From CATQGW01 sp965262235 (lineage in GTDB: Bacteria > Chloroflexota > Dehalococcoidia > Bin125), in the NCBI GenBank assembly GCA_965262235.1, contig OZ253504.1:62001-126000 (forward strand): a DNA stretch of 64,000 bases. Reading direction: 5' to 3'. Below the pieces are notes generated by a model that was not told where the DNA came from, made no database searches, and saw nothing but the letters and a program-made list of their open reading frames with translations. The translations under genes and the position numbers were made by a program. Below are positions 12,304 to 19,930 of the stretch, in pieces (within the stretch, counting starts at the first letter, position 1; every line of letters starts with the position of its first letter).

Positions 12304-12516
12304 TTAAGGCTTACTCGGAATCGGATAGTCCCAATTGACGCCACATTGCGAGCACCATCGCCTCAGCCAGACATCTCCGCTCGCGCTCTTGTCTCCGACC
12401 TCCGCGTGGATCTGTCCTCCGCATCGACACGGCCGGGGAAACGCCTTCAAGCAGCCACCGCAGCCCGGATCGAGCTGATGTGTCTGGAGGAACTGTGGGT
12501 GCATAGACAGGCTCAT
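12304..12516 (-). CDS. Small zinc-ribbon protein
   Basis: This is a 70-residue protein rich in Cys, with pairs spaced like a double zinc ribbon: C-G-G-C near residue 19, C-R-C-G-G near 30 and C-x2-C-G near 57. A DVWL motif lies between them. Its ATG at 12516 is preceded on the minus strand by ggagagg at a suitable distance, which supports real translation. It lies convergent to the HAD-like gene and next to a copy of the hairpin repeat. No enzymatic function is evident; small zinc ribbons of this sort usually mediate protein or nucleic-acid binding. Confidence 0.6.
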   Translation of the reverse strand: MSLSMHPQFLQTHQLDPGCGGCLKAFPRPCRCGGQIHAEVGDKSASGDVWLRRWCSQCGVNWDYPIPSKP

Positions 12517-12594
12517 CCGCGATCACCTCTCCGGCCACGGCGCGTGCAGGGTGCACAGTTTAGTACGCCGCCTGCGGCGCTCATGTTCCCAGCA

Positions 12595-12796
12595 GGCTGC
12601 TGAAAAAATCGGTGCGCTGGCGCTCTCTGCTCTCCCCCCGCAGAGCGGGGGGAGATGCCGAAGGCAGAGGGGGGCCGCGTCCCAAGCTCAGCAGTGTGGT
12701 GGTACCTGGTCAGACGGGGCCGGGGCCCCCCTCTGTCACTCCGTGACATCTCCCCCCGCAAAGCGGGGGGAGAGGGGATCCGACTTGTTCAGATGG
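12595..12796. repeat. MITE-like element with two inverted hairpins and terminal inverted repeats
   Basis: The outer ends are degenerate inverted repeats: GCTGCTGAAAAAATCGG at the left, and CCATCTGAACAAGTCGG when the right end is read on the other strand (13 of 17 positions agree). Inside are two hairpins in opposite orientation, CTCCCCCCGC-aga-GCGGGGGGAG at 12632-12654 and CTCCCCCCGC-aaa-GCGGGGGGAG at 12750-12772. Each has an adjoining small stem (TGCC-gaa-GGCA and TGTCAC-tcc-GTGACA) and a GGGGGGCC box. The unit is about 200 bp, non-coding, and resembles a miniature inverted-repeat transposable element. Confidence 0.7.
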
Positions 12797-12903
12797 TTCT
12801 TAGCGACGGCGCGGCCGGCAGCCTCTGCCGCCCGACCACAACAGATCCCCTTTCCCCCACGATCCCGCCATCGTGTGCGAATTCGTCTGCCTACGCGACA
12901 CCG

Positions 12904-13869
12904 CTAATTGCGCGGCGCGGGGCGCTCGACCAGGGGTGCCTCGCGGAGCCGCAACTCGAAGCTCAGCGAGTCTGGCAACAGGCACTCCGTGGCCGTGCAG
13001 GCCTGTAGTGTGACGCGTCCACGCACGACCAATTCGCCGGCGTCCACGGTCATGAACGTGACCGGCACGGAGACGCGGATCTCGCCGCTGTACACGTGCA
13101 ACTGCTCGTCGAGCCCCTCCACGTGGAACGGCTTCGGCGTCGGCCAGCGCGGGGCGCCGACCGTCACCCGATCCGGGGGGTCGATCTCGATGTCCAGCGG
13201 CACGTAACCGACGGGGATGGGACGCCCGTTGACGTGGTAGCCGGGAGCGATGGTCAAACTGACGGTCAGCCAGAGCCGCTGCCCCCACGTATAGCTGGAT
13301 GCGTCGAATTGGGCCTGGAGCTGGACCACATCGGACGCCACCTGCGTCTGGGGCCCGTCGTGCGTGGCGGCGATCCCGAGGACCTGTTGCAGGAGTCCCG
13401 CGCCGGTGTCTCGCTCCCGGTAGCTCTCGTAGAAGTGTTTCGCGGCCACCGTGCCGTCCGAGTCGAGGACGAACACGCCGGGATGCGGGATGCCCTCGAC
13501 GCGCCCACCCGCCGCCTCGTTGAGGATGCCCAGCTCGCGAATCAGTCCGCTGCCCGCATCGCTGAGCAGGGGATAGGTGATGCCATGCCGCTCGGCGAAA
13601 CCCGCAAGCACGTCCGGAGGGTCGTAGCTGATCGCATACAGGGCGATCCCCTCGGACTCCAGGTCCGCCGCCACTTTTTGCAGCTCCACGAGCTGCGTCT
13701 TACAAAACGGTCACCAGGCAGCACTGCGATGGAACACGACCAGCGCGCCCCGGCCAGCCCGATCCGCGATCAGATCGATCACCTGCCCTGCCTGATCTCG
13801 AAGCTCCCACGACGGGAATGCCGCTCCCGTCGGGGGCCCAATCCCCATCTCCACCTGAATGTCAGCCAT
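12904..13869 (-). CDS. Redoxin-domain selenoprotein (W-U-P-F-C active site) with C-terminal DsbD-like domain
   Basis: Read with UGA at 13713-13711 as selenocysteine, this is one 321-residue protein. It starts at ATG 13869 (MADIQVEMGIG) and has a peroxiredoxin/TlpA-like thioredoxin fold at residues 1 to about 160, then a beta-rich domain resembling the N-terminal DsbD domain. The UGA sits exactly at the redox-active residue: H-R-S-A-A-W-U53-P-F-C56-K-T-Q-L-V-E-L. Relatives have Cys there (WCPFC). Protein similarity to the family runs without a break on both sides of the UGA, in the same frame, which argues against a pseudogene. A perfect hairpin starts 14 bases after the UGA. A conventional reading would split the gene into a short N-terminal ORF and a 261-residue ORF starting at GTG 13689, which lies in the hairpin loop. 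The likely role is thiol peroxide reduction or thiol-disulfide exchange. Confidence 0.87.
13680..13696 (-). promoter_or_regulatory. Candidate bacterial SECIS hairpin of the redoxin selenoprotein
   Basis: On the minus strand, 14 bases after the UGA, lies GCAGCTC-GTG-GAGCTGC. This is a perfect 7-bp stem with a three-base loop starting with G. Known bacterial SECIS elements sit inside the coding sequence directly after the UGA, with the apical loop roughly 16-37 bases downstream and a G at the start of the loop, where SelB binds. TTTT and AAAA runs flank the stem and could extend it past an internal loop. Confidence 0.75.
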
Positions 13870-13900
13870 GCCAGAGCCTCCAGAATTCTGCGGCAACTCT

Positions 13901-14125
13901 AGCAGTGTGCTGGAAAAGTCCGCCTGTTGGCGCTCGCCGCGCTCCGCCCGCTTTGCACGGGGAGATGCCGAAGCCTGCCCTTGCGCAGGCAGGGGGCAGA
14001 GGGGGGCTGCAGCGCGCATCCCGGTGGGAATTCGCATCTGCCAGTACGGAGACGGCCCCCCTCTGTCACTCCGCAACATCTCCCCCCGCCGAGCGGGGGG
14101 AGAGTCTTTCAGAGCTTCCCTGGCG
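13901..14125. repeat. Second, partly degenerate copy of the MITE-like hairpin element
   Basis: The left end GTGCTGGAAAAGTCCG resembles the left terminal repeat of the 12.6-kb copy. The right half holds GGCCCCCCTC, TGTCACTCCGCAACA and the perfect stem CTCCCCCCGC-cga-GCGGGGGGAG at 14080-14102. It is followed by AGTCTTTCAGAGC, which resembles the inverted end. The left hairpin has decayed (CCCGCTTTGCACGGGG) and its small stem has gained a loop insertion. The element sits between the redoxin selenoprotein and the SDR. Confidence 0.65.
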
Positions 14126-14225
14126 GAGGTTGTTGCGCAAGCTCTTGAGCGCCCCTCCTCGTGCACTGACCCTGGCGCCCGCTGGTATGCTCCGCCGCCA
14201 CCTGAACGAGGAGCGAGGATTGCCG

Positions 14226-15002
14226 ATGGCAGACCGATTCGAGGGTAGGGTCGTCGTGATTACGGGGGCCGCCGGGGGCATCGGCCGGGCGACGGCCGTC
14301 CGCTTCGCATCAGAGGGCGCCCGCATCCTGGCCGTTGATTTGCCGGACTCTGAACTGGACGAGACGGTGGCAGCGGTACACCGGGCCGGCGGCCAAATCG
14401 CGACCCATCCAGCCGATGTCACCGTCGCCAGCGAGGTCGACGGGTATGTCCAGGCGGCACTCGACCAATTCGGGCAGATCGATGTGTTCTTCAACAACGC
14501 GGGGATCGAGGGCTGGGTTGGACCGCTGCTGGATTACCCGGAAGCCGAATTCGATCGGGTCTTCGCTGTCAACGTCAAGGGCGTCTTTTTCGGCTTGCAG
14601 GCTGTGGGACGAGTGATGCAGGGAACAGGCGGCGGAGCGATCATCAACACGGCCTCGGTCGCGGGGCTCCAAGCCAGTTCCCAAGCGGCGGCATACGGGG
14701 CCACCAAGAGTGCGGTCGTGAGTTTGACGAAGTCCGCGGCCATTGCCCTGGTCGGCGACGGCATCCGCGTCAATGCCGTCTGTCCCGGTCCCATTGAGAC
14801 GCGCATGATGCGTGCGATGGAGCGAGGCGTGAACCCGGATGACCCGGAGGCCGTACACAGGAATCTCGCCGCGTCGACGCCGATGGGACGCTACGGCGAA
14901 GCCGATGAGATCGCAGCGATGGTGGCCTTCCTCGCCAGCGAAGACGCCTCGTACATCACGGGCGGCATTTACCCCGTCGACGGCGGGACTCGCGCACGCT
15001 AG
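14226..15002 (+). CDS. Short-chain dehydrogenase/reductase
   Basis: This is a 258-residue classical SDR with a Rossmann fold. The cofactor motif T-G-A-A-G-G-I-G lies near residue 14-21, N-N-A-G in FFNNAGIEG, the catalytic Ser in NTASVAG, Y-x-x-x-K in YGATKSA, and a C-terminal YITGGIYPVDGG. An acidic residue (LAVDLPD) after the second strand suggests NAD preference. The start is ATG 14226; the long upstream extension of the frame runs through the hairpin repeat and is not coding. An AhpD-like selenoprotein gene follows after about 140 bases. The substrate is unknown. Confidence 0.9.
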   Translation: MADRFEGRVVVITGAAGGIGRATAVRFASEGARILAVDLPDSELDETVAAVHRAGGQIATHPADVTVASEVDGYVQAALDQFGQIDVFFNNAGIEGWVGPLLDYPEAEFDRVFAVNVKGVFFGLQAVGRVMQGTGGGAIINTASVAGLQASSQAAAYGATKSAVVSLTKSAAIALVGDGIRVNAVCPGPIETRMMRAMERGVNPDDPEAVHRNLAASTPMGRYGEADEIAAMVAFLASEDASYITGGIYPVDGGTRAR

Positions 15003-15145
15003 TCTGGCGCCGCGGCGCCCTGATGCTGCGGCATGGGCGCCAACACGGGGCCCGGCGAGCAGGCCAGTGGCGCGGGTAGCGGAAGGCTGAGCGTTGCGGC
15101 GGCTAGTTGCCGCCGGTAGCATCGCCGCAATACAAGGAGCAACAC

Positions 15146-15631
15146 ATGGCACGGATCGACATCGCCCCCGGTGACGGCGCAGAAGGCACCCGTCTGTTCC
15201 AGGCGCGCCCCGAACTGGGGGCCGCCATGACGGCGCTCTCGCGCGCGGTGCTTGAGCACAGCCAGCTGCCCGTTCGCGAACGGGAGGTCGTGCGCATGCG
15301 CATTGCGGAGATCAATCAATGCTCTGTTTGACTGGCCACCCGCTCTGCATCGGCGATGCAGAACGATCTGACTGAAGAGGTATACGCGCAGGTCTCGAAC
15401 TATCGCGAGAGCCCGCTGTACACGGCTCGGGAGCGCGCCGCGATCGACTTCGCGGAGCGGTACTGCTACGACCACTCGTCAATGGACGATGACTACTGGG
15501 TCGGCCTGCGGGCCCTGTTCGATGACGACGAGATCCTCGATCTCTCCACCTGCGTCGCGTGCTTCGTTGGCGGCGGCCGCCAGCTCGCGGTGCTCGGCAT
15601 CCATCGGGAATCCCCGAGCGAGATCCCCTAG
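15146..15631 (+). CDS. AhpD-like (carboxymuconolactone decarboxylase family) selenoprotein with C-S-V-U motif
   Basis: Read with UGA 15329-15331 as selenocysteine, the gene is 161 residues from ATG 15146, which has an aaggag site 8 bases upstream. The UGA replaces the second Cys of the AhpD C-x-x-C redox motif: I-N-Q-C59-S-V-U62. The frame after the UGA continues with typical family sequence (LTEEVYAQVSNYRESPLYTARERAAIDFAERY and onward). It is closed by TAG at 15629-15631. A perfect 8-bp hairpin begins 12 bases after the UGA. AhpD proteins are disulfide reductases or peroxidases of the alkylhydroperoxidase fold, and the Sec would be the attacking residue. The gene lies between an SDR and the UGSC-type gene, all on the plus strand. 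An ordinary reading gives a useless 61-residue stub and an unconnected 91-residue ORF. Confidence 0.88.
15344..15362 (+). promoter_or_regulatory. Candidate bacterial SECIS hairpin of the AhpD-like selenoprotein
   Basis: TCTGCATC-GGC-GATGCAGA forms a perfect 8-bp stem with a three-base loop beginning with G, starting 12 bases after the UGA. Position, loop size and the G at the loop start all match bacterial SECIS elements. The sequence differs from the redoxin hairpin while the geometry is the same, which is what selection for a SelB binding site would give. Confidence 0.78.
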
Positions 15632-15652
15632 TATCCTCTCAGGAGGCCCACC

Positions 15653-16183
15653 ATGCCTGTCACGTTCCTCGATCCCACTGCCGAAAGTGGCGTTCCCGTT
15701 GAGGCCTACGAACTCTTCGCGGACACCAGCGGCCCGATCCGGATTGGCCTGATCGCGAACGCCTTCCCCGACGGCGTCAAGTTTATGGACAACTTGGAAT
15801 CGGAACTGGCGACCGCGTTGCCGCAGGCCACCTTCCTCCGCTACCAAAAGCCCAACGTCGCGCCCGTGACCGGCGAGCTGATCGAGGCCATCACCGAAGA
15901 GTGCGATGCCGTCTTGGCTGCCTGGGGACATTGAGGCGGATGCACATCCGGCACCGTGCGTGACGGAACGATCTTCGCCAGGGCCGGCCTCCCCGCCGTC
16001 GCCATCGTTACCGAGGCGTTCGTCGAGCTGGCCGCCTTCATCGCCCAGGCCGAGGGCATGCCCGCTATACCCCGCTACGTCCTGCCTCACCCCTGCTCGG
16101 GGACCGGCGACGAGAACCTCGCCCGCGTCGCCCGCGAGGCCGCGCCCCGCATCATCGAGCTGCTCGAGGGTCGCAAGCTGTGA
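15653..16183 (+). CDS. UGSC-type selenoprotein (U-G-G-C variant)
   Basis: The gene starts at ATG 15653, with an aggagg ribosome binding site shortly before it. Read with UGA 15932-15934 as selenocysteine, it encodes 176 residues. The UGA falls in A-W-G-H-U94-G-G-C97-T-S-G, which matches the U-G-S-C signature of the small selenoprotein family named after that motif, with the Ser replaced by Gly. The same frame continues with an alpha/beta fold (TIFARAGLPAVAIVTEAFVELAAF) to TGA at 16181-16183. Its stop overlaps the start of the next gene (GTGA). The overlap makes sense only if the whole frame is translated, and so supports read-through of the internal UGA. The function of the family is not known to me; a U-x-x-C redox centre suggests reductase or selenol chemistry. 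Confidence 0.83.
15954..15966 (+). promoter_or_regulatory. Possible SECIS hairpin of the UGSC-type gene
   Basis: CCGT-GCGTG-ACGG begins 20 bases after the UGA and has a G-initiated five-base loop, with possible extension by CG/CG across an internal loop. A second stem, CGGAT-GCAC-ATCCG at 15937-15950, lies only 2 bases after the UGA, which is closer than usual. Either, or a compound of both, could act; this case is weaker than the other two. Confidence 0.45.
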
Positions 16184-17256
16184 CCCTGCGCGCCACGCGT
16201 CACCAGGCCCCGGACGAGGCGGCGGCACTTGAGGTCTTCCATATGCGCGAGTGGACCGACGGCCTGCCGGTCGTCATACCCACCGAAGAGCGAGTGCAAG
16301 CCCTGCTCGCCGGCGTAGAGACCGACCCGGACGTCATCGTCGGCATGATCGGCGCCGGCCAGGCCACGGTCGAGAAGATCGCGATCAACGCCGTCATGGC
16401 CGGTTGCCGCCCGGAGCACCTCCCTGTCGTTCTGGCCGCCGTGCGGGCAGTCTGCGATCCGGAATTCGACATCGACAACATGCAGTCGACGACACACGGG
16501 ATGGGACCGGTGATCATCGTCAACGGGCCCGCGCGGGAGGTCTGCGGTCCGATCGCCTCCGGCTGGGGTGCGCTCGGCCCGGGGCATCGCGCGAACGCAA
16601 GCATTGGCCGCGCCCTGCGCCTGTGCCTGATGAACATCGGCGGGGCCCGCCCGGGCCACGGCGACATGGCCGCCCTGGGTCAGCCCGGCAAGTTCACCTG
16701 CTGCCTCGCCGAAGATGAGGAAGGAAGCCCCTTCCCGCCGCTGCACACGGCCTTCGGCTACGGCGCCGACCAGTCCGCGGTCACCCTCGTCGGCGTCGAC
16801 TCACCGCACTCCGTGATGATGACGACCGACGTCGACGATCCCCAAGCCCACGAACGCATCCTCCGCGTCGTCGCCGGGTCGATCGCCATTGCCGGGGCCA
16901 ACAACACGCAGATCGGCAATGGCCCCGTGATCGTCGTCCTCAATCCCATCCACGCCGGTGTCCTGGCCACTGCCGGACTCAGCCGCGAGGCCGTCTGTGA
17001 GCGCCTCGCGAAGCTGGCCGTGACGCCCCGATCAGTGATGCGAGGCTGGGCCACGAAGCGGGCCATGCGCGACGGCGAGGGCGACAGCGACCTCCCCGCA
17101 CTGCGCGGCCCCGAAGACATCGTGCTGATCGTCGCCGGTGGCGGCGGCATGTATTCCGCCGTCTTCAGCGGCGGCCTGGCTGGATCGACGCATCCGGTCC
17201 ACGCCCCCATCGACTTCGCCTTCTCCTGCGAGTTGCCGGCGCTGCCACCCGCCTAG
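16180..17256 (+). CDS. Partner protein of the UGSC-type selenoprotein, function unknown
   Basis: The 358-residue protein starts at GTG 16180, overlapping the UGSC-type stop by four bases (GTGA), so the two are translationally coupled. It begins with a MREWTDGLPVVIPTEERV segment and contains repeated Gly-rich alpha/beta elements (GCRPEHLPVVLAAVRAVCDPEF, GGARPGHGDMAALGQPGKF). Conserved-looking Cys lie in FTCCLAEDEE and elsewhere. There is no signal peptide or membrane segment, so it is cytosolic. I do not recognise a named enzyme family. The tight coupling suggests it works with the selenoprotein, perhaps as the large subunit that binds the substrate. That is inference from layout only. Confidence 0.72.
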   Translation: MTLRATRHQAPDEAAALEVFHMREWTDGLPVVIPTEERVQALLAGVETDPDVIVGMIGAGQATVEKIAINAVMAGCRPEHLPVVLAAVRAVCDPEFDIDNMQSTTHGMGPVIIVNGPAREVCGPIASGWGALGPGHRANASIGRALRLCLMNIGGARPGHGDMAALGQPGKFTCCLAEDEEGSPFPPLHTAFGYGADQSAVTLVGVDSPHSVMMTTDVDDPQAHERILRVVAGSIAIAGANNTQIGNGPVIVVLNPIHAGVLATAGLSREAVCERLAKLAVTPRSVMRGWATKRAMRDGEGDSDLPALRGPEDIVLIVAGGGGMYSAVFSGGLAGSTHPVHAPIDFAFSCELPALPPA

Positions 17257-17278
17257 CCCTGAAGCGGAGGGGCGAGGG

Positions 17279-18583
17279 CTAGACGACGCCCGTTTCGAGG
17301 TGGGCGCGGAGCTCGGCGGTGGTGAGGCCGAGCTCGCCGACGTAGACCTCGTGGTTGTGCTCGCCGAGCAGCGGCGGGCGGCGGCGGAGGCGGACGGGCG
17401 AGCGGGTGAAGCGGTAGGGGGCGCCCGGGTAGCGCACGGGGTGGTCGACGCCGGGGCATTCGCCTTCCCAGAAGAAGCCGCGGTCGGCCCAGTGCGGGTC
17501 GTCCAGGTTCTCTTCAGGGCGGCGGACGATGCCCCAGGCGAACTGGAGGGACTGGCTGCGGCGGTAGACCTCATCGGCCGGGAGGCGCTGGACGAAGGCG
17601 CCGATCGTCTCGGCGACGTGGAGGCGGGCTTCGGGGTGGGAGCGGGGGTCGCGGAAGAGGAGCTCCTGCCATTGGGGATCGTGGAGGTCGCCCGCGGCAT
17701 CGTGCTCGTCCATCCAGTCGAGCAGGCCGGACCAGGCGGGGACGCCGCGGGGCAGGCCACCGCTGATGAGGCAGATGTGCTGGCCGTCGGCGGCGAGGTA
17801 TTGCCAGGGGGCGGAGAGGTCGGGGGAGGCGTGACGACCGGTCTGGCGCTGGACGAGGCGGCCGAAGTACTCCCAGTTGGGAAAAGCGCCTTCGGTGGTG
17901 GCGGAGACGGCCTCATGGATGGAGACGTCGACTAGCTGGCCGCGGTGGCCGGCATAGCGCATCCAGAGGGCGGCGAGGAGGCCGGCGACGGCGTATTCGT
18001 TGCTGATCGCGATGCTGTGCTCGCCGTCGGGGCGGATCGGGGGGAGCTGGTGGTCGTCGTAGCCGTTGCTCATCATCGGGCCGCCGAGGGCGAGCTGGAC
18101 GAGGTCGTTGGCGGCCCAGTCGCGGCGCGGGCCGGTGCGCCCGAAGGGGGTGATGCTGCACCAGACGCAGGCGTGCAGGTCCGGCTGGGCTGCGGCCCAC
18201 TGCCAGCCGCCGCCGAGGGCGTCGAGGAAGCTGGGAGTGGTGGCGTCGATCACGATGTCGACGCGGCCGACCAGCCGTTGCCAGATCTCGAGGCCGGCGG
18301 GCTGGGTGACGTCGAGGGTGACGGCGCGTTTGCTGGTGTTACGGGTGGCGTGGAGGAGGGAGGGCTGACCGGGGTCGTCGTTGACGAAGGGGCCGACATG
18401 GCGGCTGCGGCCGCCGCCGGGCGCTTCGATGCGGATGACATCGGCGCCGGCGTCGGCGAGCAGCTTGCCGGCGATCTCGCCGCGGTCGCCGATCTCGAGC
18501 ACGCGCAGGGTTTCGAGCGGGCCGGGGCGCTCGTCGCCGGGGCTGGGTGGGTCTGGCTGGGGGGCGGTATTCGAGGGGGGCAT
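17279..18583 (-). CDS. CaiB/BaiF family type III CoA-transferase (second of a pair)
   Basis: This is a 434-residue family III CoA-transferase moving CoA between carboxylic acids. It has an N-terminal LRVLEIGDRGEIAGKLLADAGADVIRIEAP segment, a SITPFGRTGPRRDW motif, and LVDVSIHEAV, where the Asp corresponds to the catalytic Asp that forms the acyl anhydride. The C-terminal PPLLGEHNHEVYVGELG signature is also present. Its ATG overlaps the stop of the upstream CoA-transferase gene by one base (TGATG), so the two are coupled and may form a heteromeric enzyme, as in some benzylsuccinate or carnitine systems. It carries an N-terminal Pro-rich extension. The acid substrate is unknown. Confidence 0.9.
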   Translation of the reverse strand: MPPSNTAPQPDPPSPGDERPGPLETLRVLEIGDRGEIAGKLLADAGADVIRIEAPGGGRSRHVGPFVNDDPGQPSLLHATRNTSKRAVTLDVTQPAGLEIWQRLVGRVDIVIDATTPSFLDALGGGWQWAAAQPDLHACVWCSITPFGRTGPRRDWAANDLVQLALGGPMMSNGYDDHQLPPIRPDGEHSIAISNEYAVAGLLAALWMRYAGHRGQLVDVSIHEAVSATTEGAFPNWEYFGRLVQRQTGRHASPDLSAPWQYLAADGQHICLISGGLPRGVPAWSGLLDWMDEHDAAGDLHDPQWQELLFRDPRSHPEARLHVAETIGAFVQRLPADEVYRRSQSLQFAWGIVRRPEENLDDPHWADRGFFWEGECPGVDHPVRYPGAPYRFTRSPVRLRRRPPLLGEHNHEVYVGELGLTTAELRAHLETGVV

Positions 18584-19812
18584 CAGATGGCGAGCTCCGC
18601 GAGCATGGTGGCGAGCTCCTCGTCGTCGTAGCCGAGCAGCTCGGTGAGGATGGCGTGGTTGTGCTCGCCGAGGACGGGGGCGCCACGGTCGATGCGCCAG
18701 CGCGCGTGGGAGAACTGCATGGGGAGGCCCTCGAAGCGGTGCTCGCCGAGCTGGGGGTGGGGGGCGCTGGGGTAGAAGCCGCGCTCGGCGAGTTGGGGGT
18801 CGCGCTCTTGCTTGTCGTCAGTGCGCTGGCAGACGCCGGCGGGGACGCCGCGCTCCTGGAGCTGGAGCATGAGGTCGAAGGGGTCGCGCTCGCTGGTGAC
18901 GGCGGCGATGGCCTGGTCGAGGGCGTCTTCGTGAGCCTTGCGGGCGGCCATGTCCGCGAAGCGGGGGGCGTCGCGGAGGGCGTCGAGGCCGAGCACGTCG
19001 CGGAGCGCGGCCCATTGGGCGTCATCGTCGACGGCGATCGCGATCCAGCGGTCATCGCCGGCGCAGGGATAGGTGTTGTGGGGGGCCGTCGCGGGCTGGC
19101 GGGAGCGGTTGCCGATGCGCTCGTAGGTGCGGCCGTTGACCTGGTAGTCGAGCATGGGGACGGCGCTGACGACCATGCCGGCTTCGATCTGGGCCATGTC
19201 GACGTGCTGGGCTTCGCCGGTGCGGGCGCGGTGGTGGAGGGCCATGAGGACGGCGATGGCGGCGTAGTAGCCGGCGCTGTGGTCGAGGTAGGAGAAGCCC
19301 CAGCCGGCGGGGGGCTGGTCCGGGAGGCCGGACATGGCGGTGGCGCCGGAGATGGCCTGGGCGCTGGGGCCCCAGGTGCGATAGGAGGCGTCGCGGCCGA
19401 CGTGGCCGAAGCCGGAGACGGAGACGTAGATCAGCGACGGATTGATCTCCTGGAGGTGCTCCCAGGGGAAGCCCATGCGGGCGAAGGCGCCAGCGCTGTA
19501 GTTCTCGATGACGACGTCCGAGACGGCGAGGAGGCGCTCGACCGCTTCGCGGCCCTTGGGGTGGTAGAGGTTTGCGGTCATGGAGCGCTTGTTGCGGCTG
19601 AAGTTGGAGTGGAAGCCGGAGCGGTTGAGCGAGGGCCGATCCATGTCCCGCTGGAGGCCGATGCGCATGGAGTCGAGGTGGGACTCGTTTTCGACCTTGA
19701 CGACATCGGCGCCGAGGTCGGCGAGGATGCGGGTGGCCTGGGGGCCGGCGACGATCCAGGAGAAGTCGCAGACGCGGATCCCGTCGAGCGGGAGGGGCGG
19801 GTCGGGCGGCAT
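18583..19812 (-). CDS. CaiB/BaiF family type III CoA-transferase (first of a pair)
   Basis: The 409-residue family III CoA-transferase begins MPPDPPLPLDGIRVCDFSWIVAGPQATRILADLGADVVKVE. It has the FSRNKRSMTANL and IYVSVSGFGHVG segments, the catalytic Asp in QHVDMAQIEAG and the C-terminal PVLGEHNHAIL. It is full length. It lies about 120 bases downstream of the dipeptide permease genes on the same strand and is coupled by a one-base overlap to the next CoA-transferase. Transport of a compound followed by CoA activation by these two enzymes is a reasonable but unproven reading of the cluster. Confidence 0.9.
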   Translation of the reverse strand: MPPDPPLPLDGIRVCDFSWIVAGPQATRILADLGADVVKVENESHLDSMRIGLQRDMDRPSLNRSGFHSNFSRNKRSMTANLYHPKGREAVERLLAVSDVVIENYSAGAFARMGFPWEHLQEINPSLIYVSVSGFGHVGRDASYRTWGPSAQAISGATAMSGLPDQPPAGWGFSYLDHSAGYYAAIAVLMALHHRARTGEAQHVDMAQIEAGMVVSAVPMLDYQVNGRTYERIGNRSRQPATAPHNTYPCAGDDRWIAIAVDDDAQWAALRDVLGLDALRDAPRFADMAARKAHEDALDQAIAAVTSERDPFDLMLQLQERGVPAGVCQRTDDKQERDPQLAERGFYPSAPHPQLGEHRFEGLPMQFSHARWRIDRGAPVLGEHNHAILTELLGYDDEELATMLAELAI

Positions 19813-19930
19813 GAGCGCTCCGGGGCGGCTACTGTCCGGCGCTGAGCTGGACGAGGACGCCGCCAGCCATGGGGACTGCTTTGGTGGGTCCCTGTGGTTA
19901 TAGCACAGGCTGGGATTGGGCTGCTGGGCG

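Noticed and set aside
15956..16183. Independent small gene starting at GTG 15956
   Set aside because: It is the part of the UGSC-type frame after the UGA; it has no ribosome binding site and removes the functional motif.
18547..19845. 432-codon open frame antisense to the CoA-transferase
   Set aside because: It consists of Gly/Ala/Val/Glu repeats typical of the reverse frame of a GC-rich gene; the opposite strand encodes a full CoA-transferase.
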